This document shows positions 1 through 9,500 of a stretch of 24,424 nt of DNA, one piece after another. The stretch is taken from positions 1-24,424 of IMG/VR virus record IMGVR_UViG_3300007775_000024. One strand, given 5' to 3'. This DNA comes from a virus. How positions within the stretch are numbered: position 1 is the stretch's first letter; each line of letters begins with the position of its first letter. The notes under the pieces are model-generated. The model was not told where the DNA came from, searched no databases, and saw only the letters and a program-made list of their open reading frames with translations. Made by a program: the position numbers and the translations under genes.

Positions 1-1358
1 GCCGTAATTTGGATATCAGTGGACCATGGCGTGATATCAATAATGTCACCAGTCTGCGTGCCATTTGCGGACGTGCCTCCATCATTGAGGACAGCGTTGT
101 GAACCTCGAACCCAGTCGCATTGACGCTAGTGGTAGCATCCCGGCACACCCCTTCGGCATGGATAACCATTGCTGTATCAGCAGCAATAGATCCGGAGGC
201 GATAACAGTCGGAGTAGCCGTGGTCGTAGTCGCAGTATACTGTACACCACGGTTGTTCTGCCATGCGAGCTGGCCAGCACCGTCAGTTACGAGCGCTTGC
301 CCAGCCGTCCCATCAGCCTGCGGCCATTTCTGTCCATCGAGAATGATATCCCCGGTTGTGTCCGGGGTGATAGTGATATCGCCCGCTGCGCTGGAGACGA
401 TACTCTGACTACCCACATCAAGGTCGCCACCAAGCGTGACAGGACCATTAAGAGAGAGGATGCCGGCACCCTGGGGCGAGAGTACAAGATCAACATCTGT
501 GTCATCTCCTGAAGCCTTGATCTCTGGTCCATTGGTGGTGGCAGCATTGGTAATCTCGATCTGATTGATAGCCGATGCCGTGGTGTTAAAGATAACCTGC
601 TCGTTGCCACCCTCGTCACCGATGAAGTTGGTGCTATCAATCAGGATGTTCTGACCATTAGCATCTAGGTTACCGCCGAGCTGGGGTGTGGTGTCACTGA
701 CCACATCAGCAGCCGTACCTATATCATGAACATGATCTGCCCGGGAATAGTCAGTGCTTACACCAGCCGACCCACCCGCAGCCGTGACATCCTGCGGTGT
801 AGCCGAAGAAGCCGTGGCCGCCGTAGTCGTTGAGCCGGTCAGCTCAAACCCATCACCGGTAGCATTTACAACTAGATACTCACCGGCCACCATGAGGGGT
901 AGATCTGGATCCGCCGCATTGACCTCTTTGTCGCCGACCTTAATCTGAAGGCAGCGGTCGATCTCTTCCTTGAGATCCTGTATTTGCCGGACCATATCAT
1001 CGAGAGTGAACTCCAGCACATCAGGTAAGTATCCACCCTGGTTCTCTAGATTAGTAGCCTGGGTTAGAGACTGCTTCCGGCGGATGACAATACTATCCCC
1101 AGTGGCTAGAGTGCCTCCACCTGTGGCCGGATACGTGATTGATCCTGCACCGGGATAGGCCGCCACGGTGACGCTATAATCCGTGGTACCAGTACCCTCA
1201 GAGAGAGTGGTCTCGGCGCCAGCAGAGCTAATTTTGATGGCTTCAAGATCATGGTCTACTCCCGTGTCGGGTTCGTTGACGGTGAAGGTGAAGGCGAACC
1301 CCGTAGTGGAGTCGTCACCATCATACTTTACCGCATTGACTTCGCTGCTAATGGTCAT
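1..1358 (-). CDS. Tail fibre protein, T7-type N-terminal attachment domain (3' end outside window)
   Basis: The frame is open from an ATG at 1358 to base 1 without a stop, giving at least 452 residues, so the receptor-binding C-terminus is missing. The ATG overlaps the TGA of the upstream gene (ATGA). Residues 1 to about 140 look like the T7 gp17 N-terminal domain that docks fibres on the tail: a beta-rich start, then DSIVIRRKQSLTQATNL near 88-104 and a helical end (DDMVRQIQDLKEEIDR). The shaft that follows carries repeats common in phage fibres, including YSRADHVHD (204-212), whose HxH may bind metal, TPQLGGNLD (224-232) and LSPQGAGILSLNG (293-305). The role as an anchored tail fibre is well supported by family features and by its place after the ejection proteins. 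Host specificity cannot be read. Confidence 0.85.
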   Translation of the reverse strand, partial: MTISSEVNAVKYDGDDSTTGFAFTFTVNEPDTGVDHDLEAIKISSAGAETTLSEGTGTTDYSVTVAAYPGAGSITYPATGGGTLATGDSIVIRRKQSLTQATNLENQGGYLPDVLEFTLDDMVRQIQDLKEEIDRCLQIKVGDKEVNAADPDLPLMVAGEYLVVNATGDGFELTGSTTTAATASSATPQDVTAAGGSAGVSTDYSRADHVHDIGTAADVVSDTTPQLGGNLDANGQNILIDSTNFIGDEGGNEQVIFNTTASAINQIEITNAATTNGPEIKASGDDTDVDLVLSPQGAGILSLNGPVTLGGDLDVGSQSIVSSAAGDITITPDTTGDIILDGQKWPQADGTAGQALVTDGAGQLAWQNNRGVQYTATTTTATPTVIASGSIAADTAMVIHAEGVCRDATTSVNATGFEVHNAVLNDGGTSANGTQTGDIIDITPWSTDIQIT

Positions 1359-3868
1359 TGTGCTGCCTCAAACATTTTACCTAGGTCGGGAAGCCGTTGA
1401 GCAGCGCCGCTGCCCGGCTTGGAAAAGAACTGCTGGCTACGCTCCTTATAATACTTGCGCTCCATGTCACTGAATTGCCGCTCAGCCTTGGGGTCAAGGA
1501 GCCGATCCAGATTATCGAAGATCAGCCGCTCGAGCGCCAGCCTGGCATACCAGGTGGTATGACCTGGCATATTCTGAGTGGTGAACCGGGCCAGCTCACG
1601 GCCAGCATTCGTATCCTTGCCTTCATAGAGCTGCTGGATATTACCCAGGGTAAGCCCACCAACCTGCGGCAGGAGACCCCATACAGGTCCCAGGAGCGTG
1701 TCTAGAGACGACCCGTACTTAGACTGGTCAGCCAATAAGGTATCGCCCAGGAGGCCAAATGAACCGCCCCTGACCAGGGCCCTACGCCAGAAGCCACCAG
1801 AGGCAAAGCTCTCCGGGTCTCGGCCACGGCTGATACTAGTGAGCTGCTCCCCCAGGGCGCCGATGGCTGTCATACCCAAGAAGAGCCAGGCCGCATACTC
1901 AGCTTTGGTCTTGGGATTGGCCTCAGACATCAGGCGCATCCAGTGGGTAGCCTGAATAGTGATGGGGAAGCTCTTGAAGACAGCCGTGTTACGCATGACC
2001 TCACCCCAAAAGGTACCGGCAGGCAAGCCATAGGTGAACATTGCCCGGACCCTGGCATTGGATGAGGGGATCGCATACTCCAGCTCTCGGGCCAGCATGG
2101 TCTGCACCTTGTTGCCGACCTCAAATCGCCGTCCTTCGAACGTGTCTCCTAATACATCCTCCGGTCGGATGAAGCTAGCGCCGCTATCCGGATGGTACCA
2201 TTGGGGCGTATTACGGAAGATATCCCAATCCTCCGGCGTGATGCCATGCGTGCTGAATAGCCGCTGGGTCTCTGGCTTAAGCTGGTCGAACCCCTTGCCA
2301 GCCTCTTGGGTTAGATAGGACAGCATCTCGACCGAATTCCCAAGGCGTCCGGCCTCAGTCCAAGGCGAGAGCCATGCTAGCCGCAGGGCTGTATCAGCCA
2401 GAACCTCAGTCCAACGGGAACCTACAGCTTCGCCCAGTACACGCTGGGACTGAATGGCCCGGGAGGCCCAACCCTCTACGCCAAAGCCCAGGTTGGCCGC
2501 CAGAAGACGGTCCTCTGTGCTATTAGTGGCGAACATGTGTATCACGCGGCCTAGGGCACGCGTCGGGGAAACACCATTCATCCGATGGGTCACGCCAGCC
2601 GTCACCGTATCTGCAATGGCTGCAAACCAGGAGCCACCCAGGGCCGATGCAGTCATGATAGAGCGAACGTCTGCGCTGATCTGAGACCATTTAGAATTGG
2701 CTGTGATGCCGGTACGACCGGACACAGTATTATACAACGCCCGAAGATGGACCTTAGGCGAGCCCAGTTTATCAGCCGCTTTACTGCCTAGCTTTCCAGA
2801 CTTAGAGATGGCATCCTCACCAAACCCCTTATCGATCAGTTTCTCCATATAGCGGACAGTAGCTTCCGGGTAAGGGCCTAGAACTTCCAGCATAGCCGTG
2901 TCACGGGCCATGCGGTCCATCCCAGTGATGATGTTCTCGTAGATATTACCCGTCCCGAACTTCTTCTCATAGGCCAGCCAAGCGTCGCTATCGCGGAACA
3001 CTAGGAACCGAGAATTAGCACGCTGGTTGATGTTCGAGGCTAGGAGTTTAGGACCAGGCGGGCCGGCCTTCATGTCAGACAAGCCGCGAGTAACGATACT
3101 ACTGTAGATCTGTTTGAGCTGCTGGTCCAGGAGGTTTGGGTTAATGGGCAGGCCATTGACATCAGTCATTCGGTCCATAGCCAGGTTGGCCTTGACGAAA
3201 TCCATCCACTCCTGTTCGCTTACAGCCGCTATCCGTACGGGGTCATGCGACTGGAACCAGCCCCAGTCCTCACGGTAAGGGATATCACCACCGGCCGCAT
3301 TATAGCGCTGCCGAGCATACTCAGTTGCACGGGTGAGCTGCTCCGCCAAGAGCTTGGCCTTCGGGTTACCTGTGTCCCGACCATACTTACCAAACTTCTC
3401 ATGGATCATCGGCTCGAGATTAGATAGGTCGCGATGGAAACCCGCATACGTAGAGCGGAATGCCTTGTAAACCTCTGACATCTTAGCTTGGTAGAGCTTA
3501 CGGAGCGCTGACGTACGGCTCTCAACATCCGCTAGGTGGCCAAAACGCCGGCGAAAATCCGGTGACAGATAGGCCATGACCAGTTTATCAACAGGCTGGC
3601 CAGCATCCCGGGCGATCTGGTATTCACGATCCAGCCCCTCTAGCACGCGCTTATGCTGGACTGCCATGCGCTTCTTGCGGGAGAGATTCTGCGTCTTCTC
3701 CTTCAGTAGGCGCTCGGCCACGAGGCGCTCATCCGCTGGGGTCTTAATATGACCACGCCCTCGAGCCTCCTCAACCCGATCCTGGATCTCCTTGACCAGC
3801 TTCTTAGCCTTAGACTCGGAGACAATGCCCTCAGCCGCCTTCATTAGCAGACAGGTATCAATGGCCAT
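1355..3868 (-). CDS. Large internal virion (ejection/core) protein, 837 aa
   Basis: This 837-residue, mostly helical protein has a basic, charged N-terminal 100 residues. Its middle (about 400-450) holds hydrophobic or amphipathic stretches, including IMTASALGGSWFAAIADTVT, and residues 640-720 are Gly- and aromatic-rich (AAWLFLGMTAIGALGEQL). I see no catalytic signature. Its start overlaps the stop of the 606-residue protein by one base (TAATG), and its own stop overlaps the fibre start (ATGA). Its place after a gp14-like protein and a lysozyme-bearing core protein, and before the fibre, is where T7-like phages encode the large proteins of the inner core that are ejected into the cell envelope with the DNA. 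The assignment as an ejection protein is inference from size, composition and order. Confidence 0.7.
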   Translation of the reverse strand: MAIDTCLLMKAAEGIVSESKAKKLVKEIQDRVEEARGRGHIKTPADERLVAERLLKEKTQNLSRKKRMAVQHKRVLEGLDREYQIARDAGQPVDKLVMAYLSPDFRRRFGHLADVESRTSALRKLYQAKMSEVYKAFRSTYAGFHRDLSNLEPMIHEKFGKYGRDTGNPKAKLLAEQLTRATEYARQRYNAAGGDIPYREDWGWFQSHDPVRIAAVSEQEWMDFVKANLAMDRMTDVNGLPINPNLLDQQLKQIYSSIVTRGLSDMKAGPPGPKLLASNINQRANSRFLVFRDSDAWLAYEKKFGTGNIYENIITGMDRMARDTAMLEVLGPYPEATVRYMEKLIDKGFGEDAISKSGKLGSKAADKLGSPKVHLRALYNTVSGRTGITANSKWSQISADVRSIMTASALGGSWFAAIADTVTAGVTHRMNGVSPTRALGRVIHMFATNSTEDRLLAANLGFGVEGWASRAIQSQRVLGEAVGSRWTEVLADTALRLAWLSPWTEAGRLGNSVEMLSYLTQEAGKGFDQLKPETQRLFSTHGITPEDWDIFRNTPQWYHPDSGASFIRPEDVLGDTFEGRRFEVGNKVQTMLARELEYAIPSSNARVRAMFTYGLPAGTFWGEVMRNTAVFKSFPITIQATHWMRLMSEANPKTKAEYAAWLFLGMTAIGALGEQLTSISRGRDPESFASGGFWRRALVRGGSFGLLGDTLLADQSKYGSSLDTLLGPVWGLLPQVGGLTLGNIQQLYEGKDTNAGRELARFTTQNMPGHTTWYARLALERLIFDNLDRLLDPKAERQFSDMERKYYKERSQQFFSKPGSGAAQRLPDLGKMFEAAQ

Positions 3869-5688
3869 TAGGCGCCTCCATTAAGACAATTGAGGAGCTC
3901 ATCGTAGAGTTTCTTATCGGAGTCCAATGCCTCCTTAAGCTCTGTGAAGGTACCAGCAAAGGTTGTCCCGTCCTCATTGGTTAATTCAATCTGACGGTCT
4001 GGGGTCTGTTCCACAGCCGCTGCCAGTTCCTCCTCAATACGCCCCTCATCCTTGACCGCTTTTTCGATCTCGGGGTCGATGGTCAGGGCATCCTGAGGGG
4101 TGTGATCGATATTATCCATGTAGTGCCATGGGGCCAGCGGGCTGGCCGCCTGGGCATCCTGACGCATACGCGCGCCCAAATCTGCCATAAAGCCAGCCAG
4201 ATCCTTGGTGCCTTGGTCCCATACGGTATTGGCTATGGCGGCCTTCACCGGGGCCGAACTATCGCCAATAGCCAGACGTTTGGTCTTCTTGACCAGCCGC
4301 TTCGTCTGCCGCTCTAGCTGCTTCTGCTTTTTCTGGAGAGACTTAAACTCATCCTTTAGCTTACCTTTCTCTTCAGCCAACCGCACTTGTGCACGGGCAG
4401 CACGGAGTTCTCCCCCGCCTTTGATATCGGCTTCACGGAGCTTGCGTTCAACCCTCTGCAACTTACGCCGATTAGCTGTGCTACGCCGAGCCTCGGACAG
4501 ACGCTTCTGCTCGTGACTAAGCTTTAAGTAGTCAGCCAGTTTACCGGTATCTCCCAGTGGAGTGGCAGCCTGCTCGATCTCAATCGCTTTGAGCCGGTTG
4601 TCGATTTCCGATGTACGCTGGACCGTCTGATCCAGCTCTTGGAAGAGAATAGGGTCGGACTGCCGGACCCGCGCTACATACTCATCGAGCGTCTCGCCGG
4701 CATTAATCACCGGCAGGTCCGGTCTTACGTCCTGGGGTAGCACACGGCCTACTGCGGTAGTCGTATTGTAGTAGGTGCTGCTAGCCTCAGGTCGCGCAAG
4801 ATTGTACATGGCCTCGTCCAATCGGCGGACGTGCTCCATGCGCCCCGGGATTGTATCCGGGAAAGGATTGTGTTGCTCCATCTCCATTTGACGCTCAAGG
4901 AGCTTCTCAGCCACCTTGACCTCATCAGTACGGAGATGCTTAGGAAGTTCTTTACTACGACGTATGAGTGAACGTACCCCCCATACGCCACCATGGATGA
5001 CACCTGTCAGGATGCCAGCACCGGCGCCTGCGGACAGCACAGCCGTGGCTGCGTCGTAAAAGCTCGGCTGCTCACCCGGGATTTGGGAACGGGTGGCTTG
5101 CACGGCAGCTTGCACACCCACTTCAGAGCCGGCCCCAATTAGCGCCTGGGTCAGGACATTACGAATAAAGCCCTGGGCAGCACCGCCTCCGAATGCCATA
5201 CTGCCCAAGACTAGCGGGTCCGTCATAGCCCCGCCAGCGCCACCGAGGAAAGAGGCTGCGGCATTGCCGAGCCCAGTCTCACGGCTGGCTACTTCAGCGC
5301 GGCGATCCCGGACATCCTTCCGGGACTTGGCAATATCTGCCAGCAATCTCTCGTGGTCAATCTGCGGAAGGGCCGGGTACTTCCCCCGCAGGTTCTTGAC
5401 TTGCTTAAACCAATCCGCGATGTTGAACTCGAACGCCCCCGGAGCCTCAGCAGCGAAGGGTCCATTACCATCCAACGGATTAGGCAGTACCTCACCAGTC
5501 AACTCCCGAATGCGTTTATTATAGGAGCTGAACTGGTCGTACTCCATATTATGGAAGGCGAAGGACGTCTCCGTCTGAGCCATGAGATCATACGAGGAGC
5601 GCAAGCTCTCGCCCATACTGGCCGGGAAATAAGGCGCAGCATTAGCGAAAGCAGTACGATCCTGGTTCGTTTTATCGAATAGGCTCAT
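3868..5688 (-). CDS. Internal virion protein with hydrophobic segment and basic coiled coil, 606 aa
   Basis: The 606 residues fall into three parts. The N-terminus is soluble. Residues about 138-240 are rich in Gly and Ala with long hydrophobic runs (AAASFLGGAGGAM, AVLSAGAGAGILTGVIHGG) that could insert in a membrane. A long charged helical region at about 340-480 has a Lys/Arg/Gln-rich coiled-coil core (KKQKQLERQTKRLVKKTKRL). The C-terminus is acidic. It joins both neighbours by TAATG overlaps, which implies coupled, near-equal expression. A protein that combines a membrane-active segment with a long coiled coil, next to the virion lysozyme, fits the inner-core proteins that form the DNA translocation channel during ejection. 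I do not recognise a named family. Confidence 0.7.
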   Translation of the reverse strand: MSLFDKTNQDRTAFANAAPYFPASMGESLRSSYDLMAQTETSFAFHNMEYDQFSSYNKRIRELTGEVLPNPLDGNGPFAAEAPGAFEFNIADWFKQVKNLRGKYPALPQIDHERLLADIAKSRKDVRDRRAEVASRETGLGNAAASFLGGAGGAMTDPLVLGSMAFGGGAAQGFIRNVLTQALIGAGSEVGVQAAVQATRSQIPGEQPSFYDAATAVLSAGAGAGILTGVIHGGVWGVRSLIRRSKELPKHLRTDEVKVAEKLLERQMEMEQHNPFPDTIPGRMEHVRRLDEAMYNLARPEASSTYYNTTTAVGRVLPQDVRPDLPVINAGETLDEYVARVRQSDPILFQELDQTVQRTSEIDNRLKAIEIEQAATPLGDTGKLADYLKLSHEQKRLSEARRSTANRRKLQRVERKLREADIKGGGELRAARAQVRLAEEKGKLKDEFKSLQKKQKQLERQTKRLVKKTKRLAIGDSSAPVKAAIANTVWDQGTKDLAGFMADLGARMRQDAQAASPLAPWHYMDNIDHTPQDALTIDPEIEKAVKDEGRIEEELAAAVEQTPDRQIELTNEDGTTFAGTFTELKEALDSDKKLYDELLNCLNGGA

Positions 5689-8423
5689 TAGTTAATTCCC
5701 GGTATCTGTCCAGTCCTAATGACTTCCACGTTCCGTTTACCGCGGTTCTTCACCTGCTTGTACCACTGGCTATCCTTAGCCGCCTTAGCAGCCAGGTTCC
5801 AGTCCTTATTGGCCACGGCCGCCAACATATCATGGAAACCGCTCAGACCGTCCGCACCAAGGTTGAAGGCCATATCAGTGAAAACCACCTGACGGGCCCG
5901 ATCGAGAGAAGCGAACCCGGGTACGATATTGGTAGCCTCTCGGCGGGCCTGTTCGTACTGGGTCTGATAAATGGCCGTGGCATCGGCAGGTGTTATCTCC
6001 TGCTTGCCCGCCAGCACAGCATCGTAGTTATAGCCATATGCCTCAATCGTCTGTTTGGCATCTGGCCTATTCAGATTGAACCCAATTCCGATAGTAGGCA
6101 CACCGCCGCTATCCTTGTAGACCTTGGTTGGTATGCCGTCCTTCGTATTATATTCAGCGCTGGCCGTGAACATCTTAGAGACGCTAAGCGGAATATCTAC
6201 CGGCGCCGTCTCCTGCGGAGGCACCGTAACCAAGCCCTCCGGCGGCGTGATAGTCTCCGGTGTGCTAATAGTGCCGGCACCGCCGGGGCCAACTAGGTAA
6301 CTATCCGGTAGCTGTAGTCCCGGCGGTACCTGAAGCCCGCTGTCTATGATCTGCCGTAGGTTCAGTTCATAAGGTGCTGATCCGTCAGAATTGAGCACAT
6401 AGCCCAAATGCGGGATCATGATCTGGTAGGTGCCGTTCATACTGTTGGAGACTAAATGGGCTTCCGAACTCCAGATACTTGATTGCAACATATCGACCGT
6501 GAAGTCATGCCCATTGGTAGTCTTGGGCAACTCGCCAGTGGAGTCCATCAGGTCTTGATTACGCAAGGCGCTCATGATCCGGTTCATGTCATCCTGCGTC
6601 ATATCAGGATAGGCTGGGAGGATCTGCTGTCCATTATGATCAACGAACCCGCCCATAATATCCGTGACGGTCTCACGATAAAGCTGCGGATTAAAGTCCT
6701 GGGCCCCATTCTGCTGGGCCCGGATAGCATAGAGACCGTCAGCAGCCGCTAGGATATCACCCTGCGCCTGCGCCGTGTCCTTGGTGAAGAAGTTACCGAA
6801 GACCGCTGCGCTATTCTCTAGCTTATCCCGATCACCCGGCTTATACTGCGGGTTCTCCAGCAGGAACCGCTGGCCCCTAAGAATATCCTGAGCCAACTTA
6901 GGCCGCTGGTTGCTGACTTGTAACGCCAGGGCCAACTCGGGATGCTTCTTCTCGATGGCATCCTTTACTATGAAAGCAGCCCCGTCTTCACCAAAGGCAG
7001 CCTGTGCATTAGCCAACATAAGGCTGACATCTTCCAAGGCCGGAGGCGTGGCTGAACCCTCACCTGTGACCTGGTTAATGAAGTCCGTAACGTCGGACTG
7101 CGTAAGCGGTAATACTGTGGTGCCGTAAGCCTCAGACGCTACATCGGCCATATGGGAACGCTGTAGCATAGCCGGGAGATCCCGGTAATCGAGAGGCTTA
7201 AGCGGCGGTACAATGCTATTGTTCGCTGCCACTTGGAGCCCGTTACCCTTAGCAAACTCCCGGGCATTGTTATTATAGGACTCGTTGAGATACCGAAGCT
7301 GCCGGCTCTCATCCAAGCTAAGACGTGCATTGGGATCAGGGGAAGATGCTCTAGCTCGGAAGGCAGCTATGACCTTCCCCTGCTCCGCAATCGGCTTCTT
7401 ATTGAACGCCGATACCACAGCCTGGTCCCCGACGGCATCTACCAGATCGAGGCGCAGGTTATCTAATGATTTGTCTACGTTCATAGGGATAGCATCTACG
7501 GCAGCCTGGGTCTCTGCCAGGTTGTCCGGAACAGCGCCAGAACGGAGAGATTTAATCGTCTCCCGGACCGTCCGCTTCACACCTGAAGCCGTCGCTGATG
7601 TATGCTGGGCAATCTTGTTTAGAATGTCTGTTTGCGTGGGGCCATCGATCTCGCCTTCATGCGCCTGGTAGTAAGCCATAGCACCGGTGAAATCTCCACC
7701 AGCTAGAATACGCTCGACAATACCCTGGTGCGCTAGTGACAGCGCCTCCTGCATCTTACTATCGATTACCTCCTGCGTGGCTCCCTTGTCTCGCTGATAG
7801 GTTTCGACCTCGGCACGCATCGCTGCAATATCCCGGTCACGTTGCTCGGGATCATTATAATGGGCAACGGCATTATCACCGAAGTCTTTGATACGGGCCT
7901 TATGGGTGTTGTCGTTGGCTACTACCGACTGGGCCTGGAAATGCCGGCCCACAACTTTCAATTCGCTATCCATCCGAGCGGCCGACGCCTGGTTGAACAT
8001 AGCAGCGATCTTCGGATTACCTGCTCGACCAGCTATGGAAGTACGGGCTTCCTCAAGCGCCGCCATAACCTCGGGCCTAGCTTTGACGGCTGCCTCGCCC
8101 CGAAGACCATAATAGCCCGGGTTCTCAGGCGTACCATCTCCATACATGAGATCACGAATACGCTTGGAATACGATATATCGAGCTGCTTGGCCTCGCGCT
8201 CATTGGCCATAATGAGATCATTAGTAGCCGCCTGCACAAGCACATCGCTGAGCTGCCGCCCACCCTGAGCTAAGTCCTGGGCAGCCCGGCCAACCCCAGC
8301 CCCAAAGTTCTCCGGAGTGACGCCTCCTGGATTAGAGAAGGTCGCGCTGGGAACCGCCTCACGGGGCGGCAGAATGCCGGTACCGCCGAGGCCGAACTGA
8401 TCGGGGCGTGGAATGCGTGCCAT
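5688..8423 (-). CDS. Internal virion protein with C-terminal GH24-type (T4-like) lysozyme domain, 911 aa
   Basis: I place the start at the ATG at 8423 (protein begins MARIPRPDQFG), because AAGGA lies 8 bases upstream and this start avoids the preceding gene; the open frame runs back to 8555 but that extension overlaps it. Residues 1 to about 730 are Ala/Gln-rich and helical with no recognised fold. Residues about 751-911 resemble GH24 lysozymes: DGIPTKVYKD (762-771) followed by T777 and GIG (779-781), then VVFTDMAFNLG near 847-857. Such a domain in a core protein lets the phage cut peptidoglycan as DNA is ejected. Compared with T4 lysozyme, Asp20 and Thr26 have counterparts (D771, T777), but the catalytic Glu11 position appears to be Asp (D762), and the His31 position is Phe782. 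Activity is therefore uncertain; E757 nearby is an alternative. Confidence 0.85.
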   Translation of the reverse strand: MARIPRPDQFGLGGTGILPPREAVPSATFSNPGGVTPENFGAGVGRAAQDLAQGGRQLSDVLVQAATNDLIMANEREAKQLDISYSKRIRDLMYGDGTPENPGYYGLRGEAAVKARPEVMAALEEARTSIAGRAGNPKIAAMFNQASAARMDSELKVVGRHFQAQSVVANDNTHKARIKDFGDNAVAHYNDPEQRDRDIAAMRAEVETYQRDKGATQEVIDSKMQEALSLAHQGIVERILAGGDFTGAMAYYQAHEGEIDGPTQTDILNKIAQHTSATASGVKRTVRETIKSLRSGAVPDNLAETQAAVDAIPMNVDKSLDNLRLDLVDAVGDQAVVSAFNKKPIAEQGKVIAAFRARASSPDPNARLSLDESRQLRYLNESYNNNAREFAKGNGLQVAANNSIVPPLKPLDYRDLPAMLQRSHMADVASEAYGTTVLPLTQSDVTDFINQVTGEGSATPPALEDVSLMLANAQAAFGEDGAAFIVKDAIEKKHPELALALQVSNQRPKLAQDILRGQRFLLENPQYKPGDRDKLENSAAVFGNFFTKDTAQAQGDILAAADGLYAIRAQQNGAQDFNPQLYRETVTDIMGGFVDHNGQQILPAYPDMTQDDMNRIMSALRNQDLMDSTGELPKTTNGHDFTVDMLQSSIWSSEAHLVSNSMNGTYQIMIPHLGYVLNSDGSAPYELNLRQIIDSGLQVPPGLQLPDSYLVGPGGAGTISTPETITPPEGLVTVPPQETAPVDIPLSVSKMFTASAEYNTKDGIPTKVYKDSGGVPTIGIGFNLNRPDAKQTIEAYGYNYDAVLAGKQEITPADATAIYQTQYEQARREATNIVPGFASLDRARQVVFTDMAFNLGADGLSGFHDMLAAVANKDWNLAAKAAKDSQWYKQVKNRGKRNVEVIRTGQIPGIN

Positions 8424-8436
8424 ACTCTCTATCCTT

Positions 8437-9045
8437 TTATCCGAAGCTCCAGAAGTCGCCGCCTTGGGAGTTGTAGTTATACCACTTGCTGGCCACGCTA
8501 GAAGCACCAGACAGCAGAGTTTGGCCAACATTAAATGCGCCTGCCACTTGAGCATTGACCGCCCCTCGTTCGGCTAGTCCAGCAGTTGCTTCATAATCGC
8601 GGGCCTTCTGAAGGTACTGCGCGCGGGCGTCGGCGGCGGAGAGTTGGATATCTCTCACGGCCCTGTCCGTATTACTGCGGATCGTTAGCGCCTGAAGTTC
8701 CGCTAGACCAGCCGTATTGGCTTGGATATCCCCGCCTGAGCCTGCGTCAATTAATGCGCCGGAAGCACCGAGACCAGCACGCTGCTGTCCTACAAGTTGC
8801 CGGGCCGAACTACGCAGATTAGCTTCTTGCTGTATACCCCGGGCCACCGCATCCTGGGCTGTGAGCTGCCCTCGGCGGTAGGCTTCCTGGGCCGCAGCCA
8901 AGGCGATCTGCTTATTGTTTCGGGCAACAGCAGCACGGTACTTCTGCGCCTCTTCATTGGCTGAGGCCTCTTGGGACGCACCACCAATGCCGAGAAGCGT
9001 AGTCCCTACATCTAGGATGCCTCCGATTGCACTGAAAAAGCTCAT
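8437..9045 (-). CDS. Internal virion protein, T7 gp14-like, 202 aa
   Basis: The protein starts MSFFSAIGGILDVGTTLLG, a hydrophobic Gly-rich N-terminus, and continues as a long Ala/Gln-rich helix with regularly spaced charges (AVARNNKQIALAAAQEAYRR). It ends with a short aromatic tail. Length and composition match the gp14-type internal proteins (about 200 residues) that T7-like phages eject first, to form a pore in the outer membrane. The ATG overlaps the stop of the gp13-like gene (ATGA), and the next gene starts 13 bases after its stop. The order gp13-like, gp14-like, then large core proteins repeats that of T7 and strengthens the call. The pore role is known for the T7 family and inferred here. 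Confidence 0.8.
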   Translation of the reverse strand: MSFFSAIGGILDVGTTLLGIGGASQEASANEEAQKYRAAVARNNKQIALAAAQEAYRRGQLTAQDAVARGIQQEANLRSSARQLVGQQRAGLGASGALIDAGSGGDIQANTAGLAELQALTIRSNTDRAVRDIQLSAADARAQYLQKARDYEATAGLAERGAVNAQVAGAFNVGQTLLSGASSVASKWYNYNSQGGDFWSFG

Positions 9046-9500
9046 CTCTTATATATCTCAAAACGGTGAAAGGGAATGCCTTCAGGTCCGAGGGGCTCCG
9101 GCGGCCGGATGTCCGCCCCGCACCATTGGAGCCAGCGGATCGCATCAGTGTACCGACTGTCCACATAGTTGGTCAGTAAGTCATAGTGCTCCAGCCAGTG
9201 GTTAATTAACTTCCGGCTGGCGAGAGCGAACCAGTAATGATTACCCTCTATTTTATCAGTCGAGAGCAGCCACGGCCAAGCAACGCCAGCCCACTTCGGA
9301 TCAGGGTCACAACCGAACATAGCCACCACTTTTCCATTAGCCAGGAAGACATGGTGTCCATGCTCAACACCGCGCTTAGCAACTTGCAAAGGCGTGAGGC
9401 CGAGAGCTTCGACCTCTGCGCGATCTGTCTTGCGGATATGTTTTGCCAGCTCCCGCGCGTGCTTCGGCATGGCCTTAACAATCTCACGCTTAACCGTCAT
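9042..9500 (-). CDS. T7 Gp13-like virion assembly protein with GNAT-like fold, 152 aa
   Basis: This 152-residue protein resembles the phage Gp13 family, distant relatives of GNAT acetyltransferases. The central HHVFLANGKVVAMFGCDPD and GVAWPWLLSTD look like the beta-strands of that fold, and the ending IRWLQWCGADI..FHRFEI is like the last strands. In T7, gp13 is needed for correct assembly of the internal core, and genes of this family usually sit just before gp14-like genes, as here. The start at 9500 has GGAGG six bases upstream and overlaps the end of the nozzle gene by 11 bases. Enzyme activity should not be assumed. Confidence in the family is good, lower for function. Confidence 0.75.
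   Translation of the reverse strand: MTVKREIVKAMPKHARELAKHIRKTDRAEVEALGLTPLQVAKRGVEHGHHVFLANGKVVAMFGCDPDPKWAGVAWPWLLSTDKIEGNHYWFALASRKLINHWLEHYDLLTNYVDSRYTDAIRWLQWCGADIRPPEPLGPEGIPFHRFEIYKR

Noticed and set aside
8424-8555. Extended start of the lysozyme-bearing core protein at 8555
   Set aside because: The extension overlaps the gp14-like gene by over 100 bases and looks unlike the family; the ATG at 8423 has AAGGA at good spacing.
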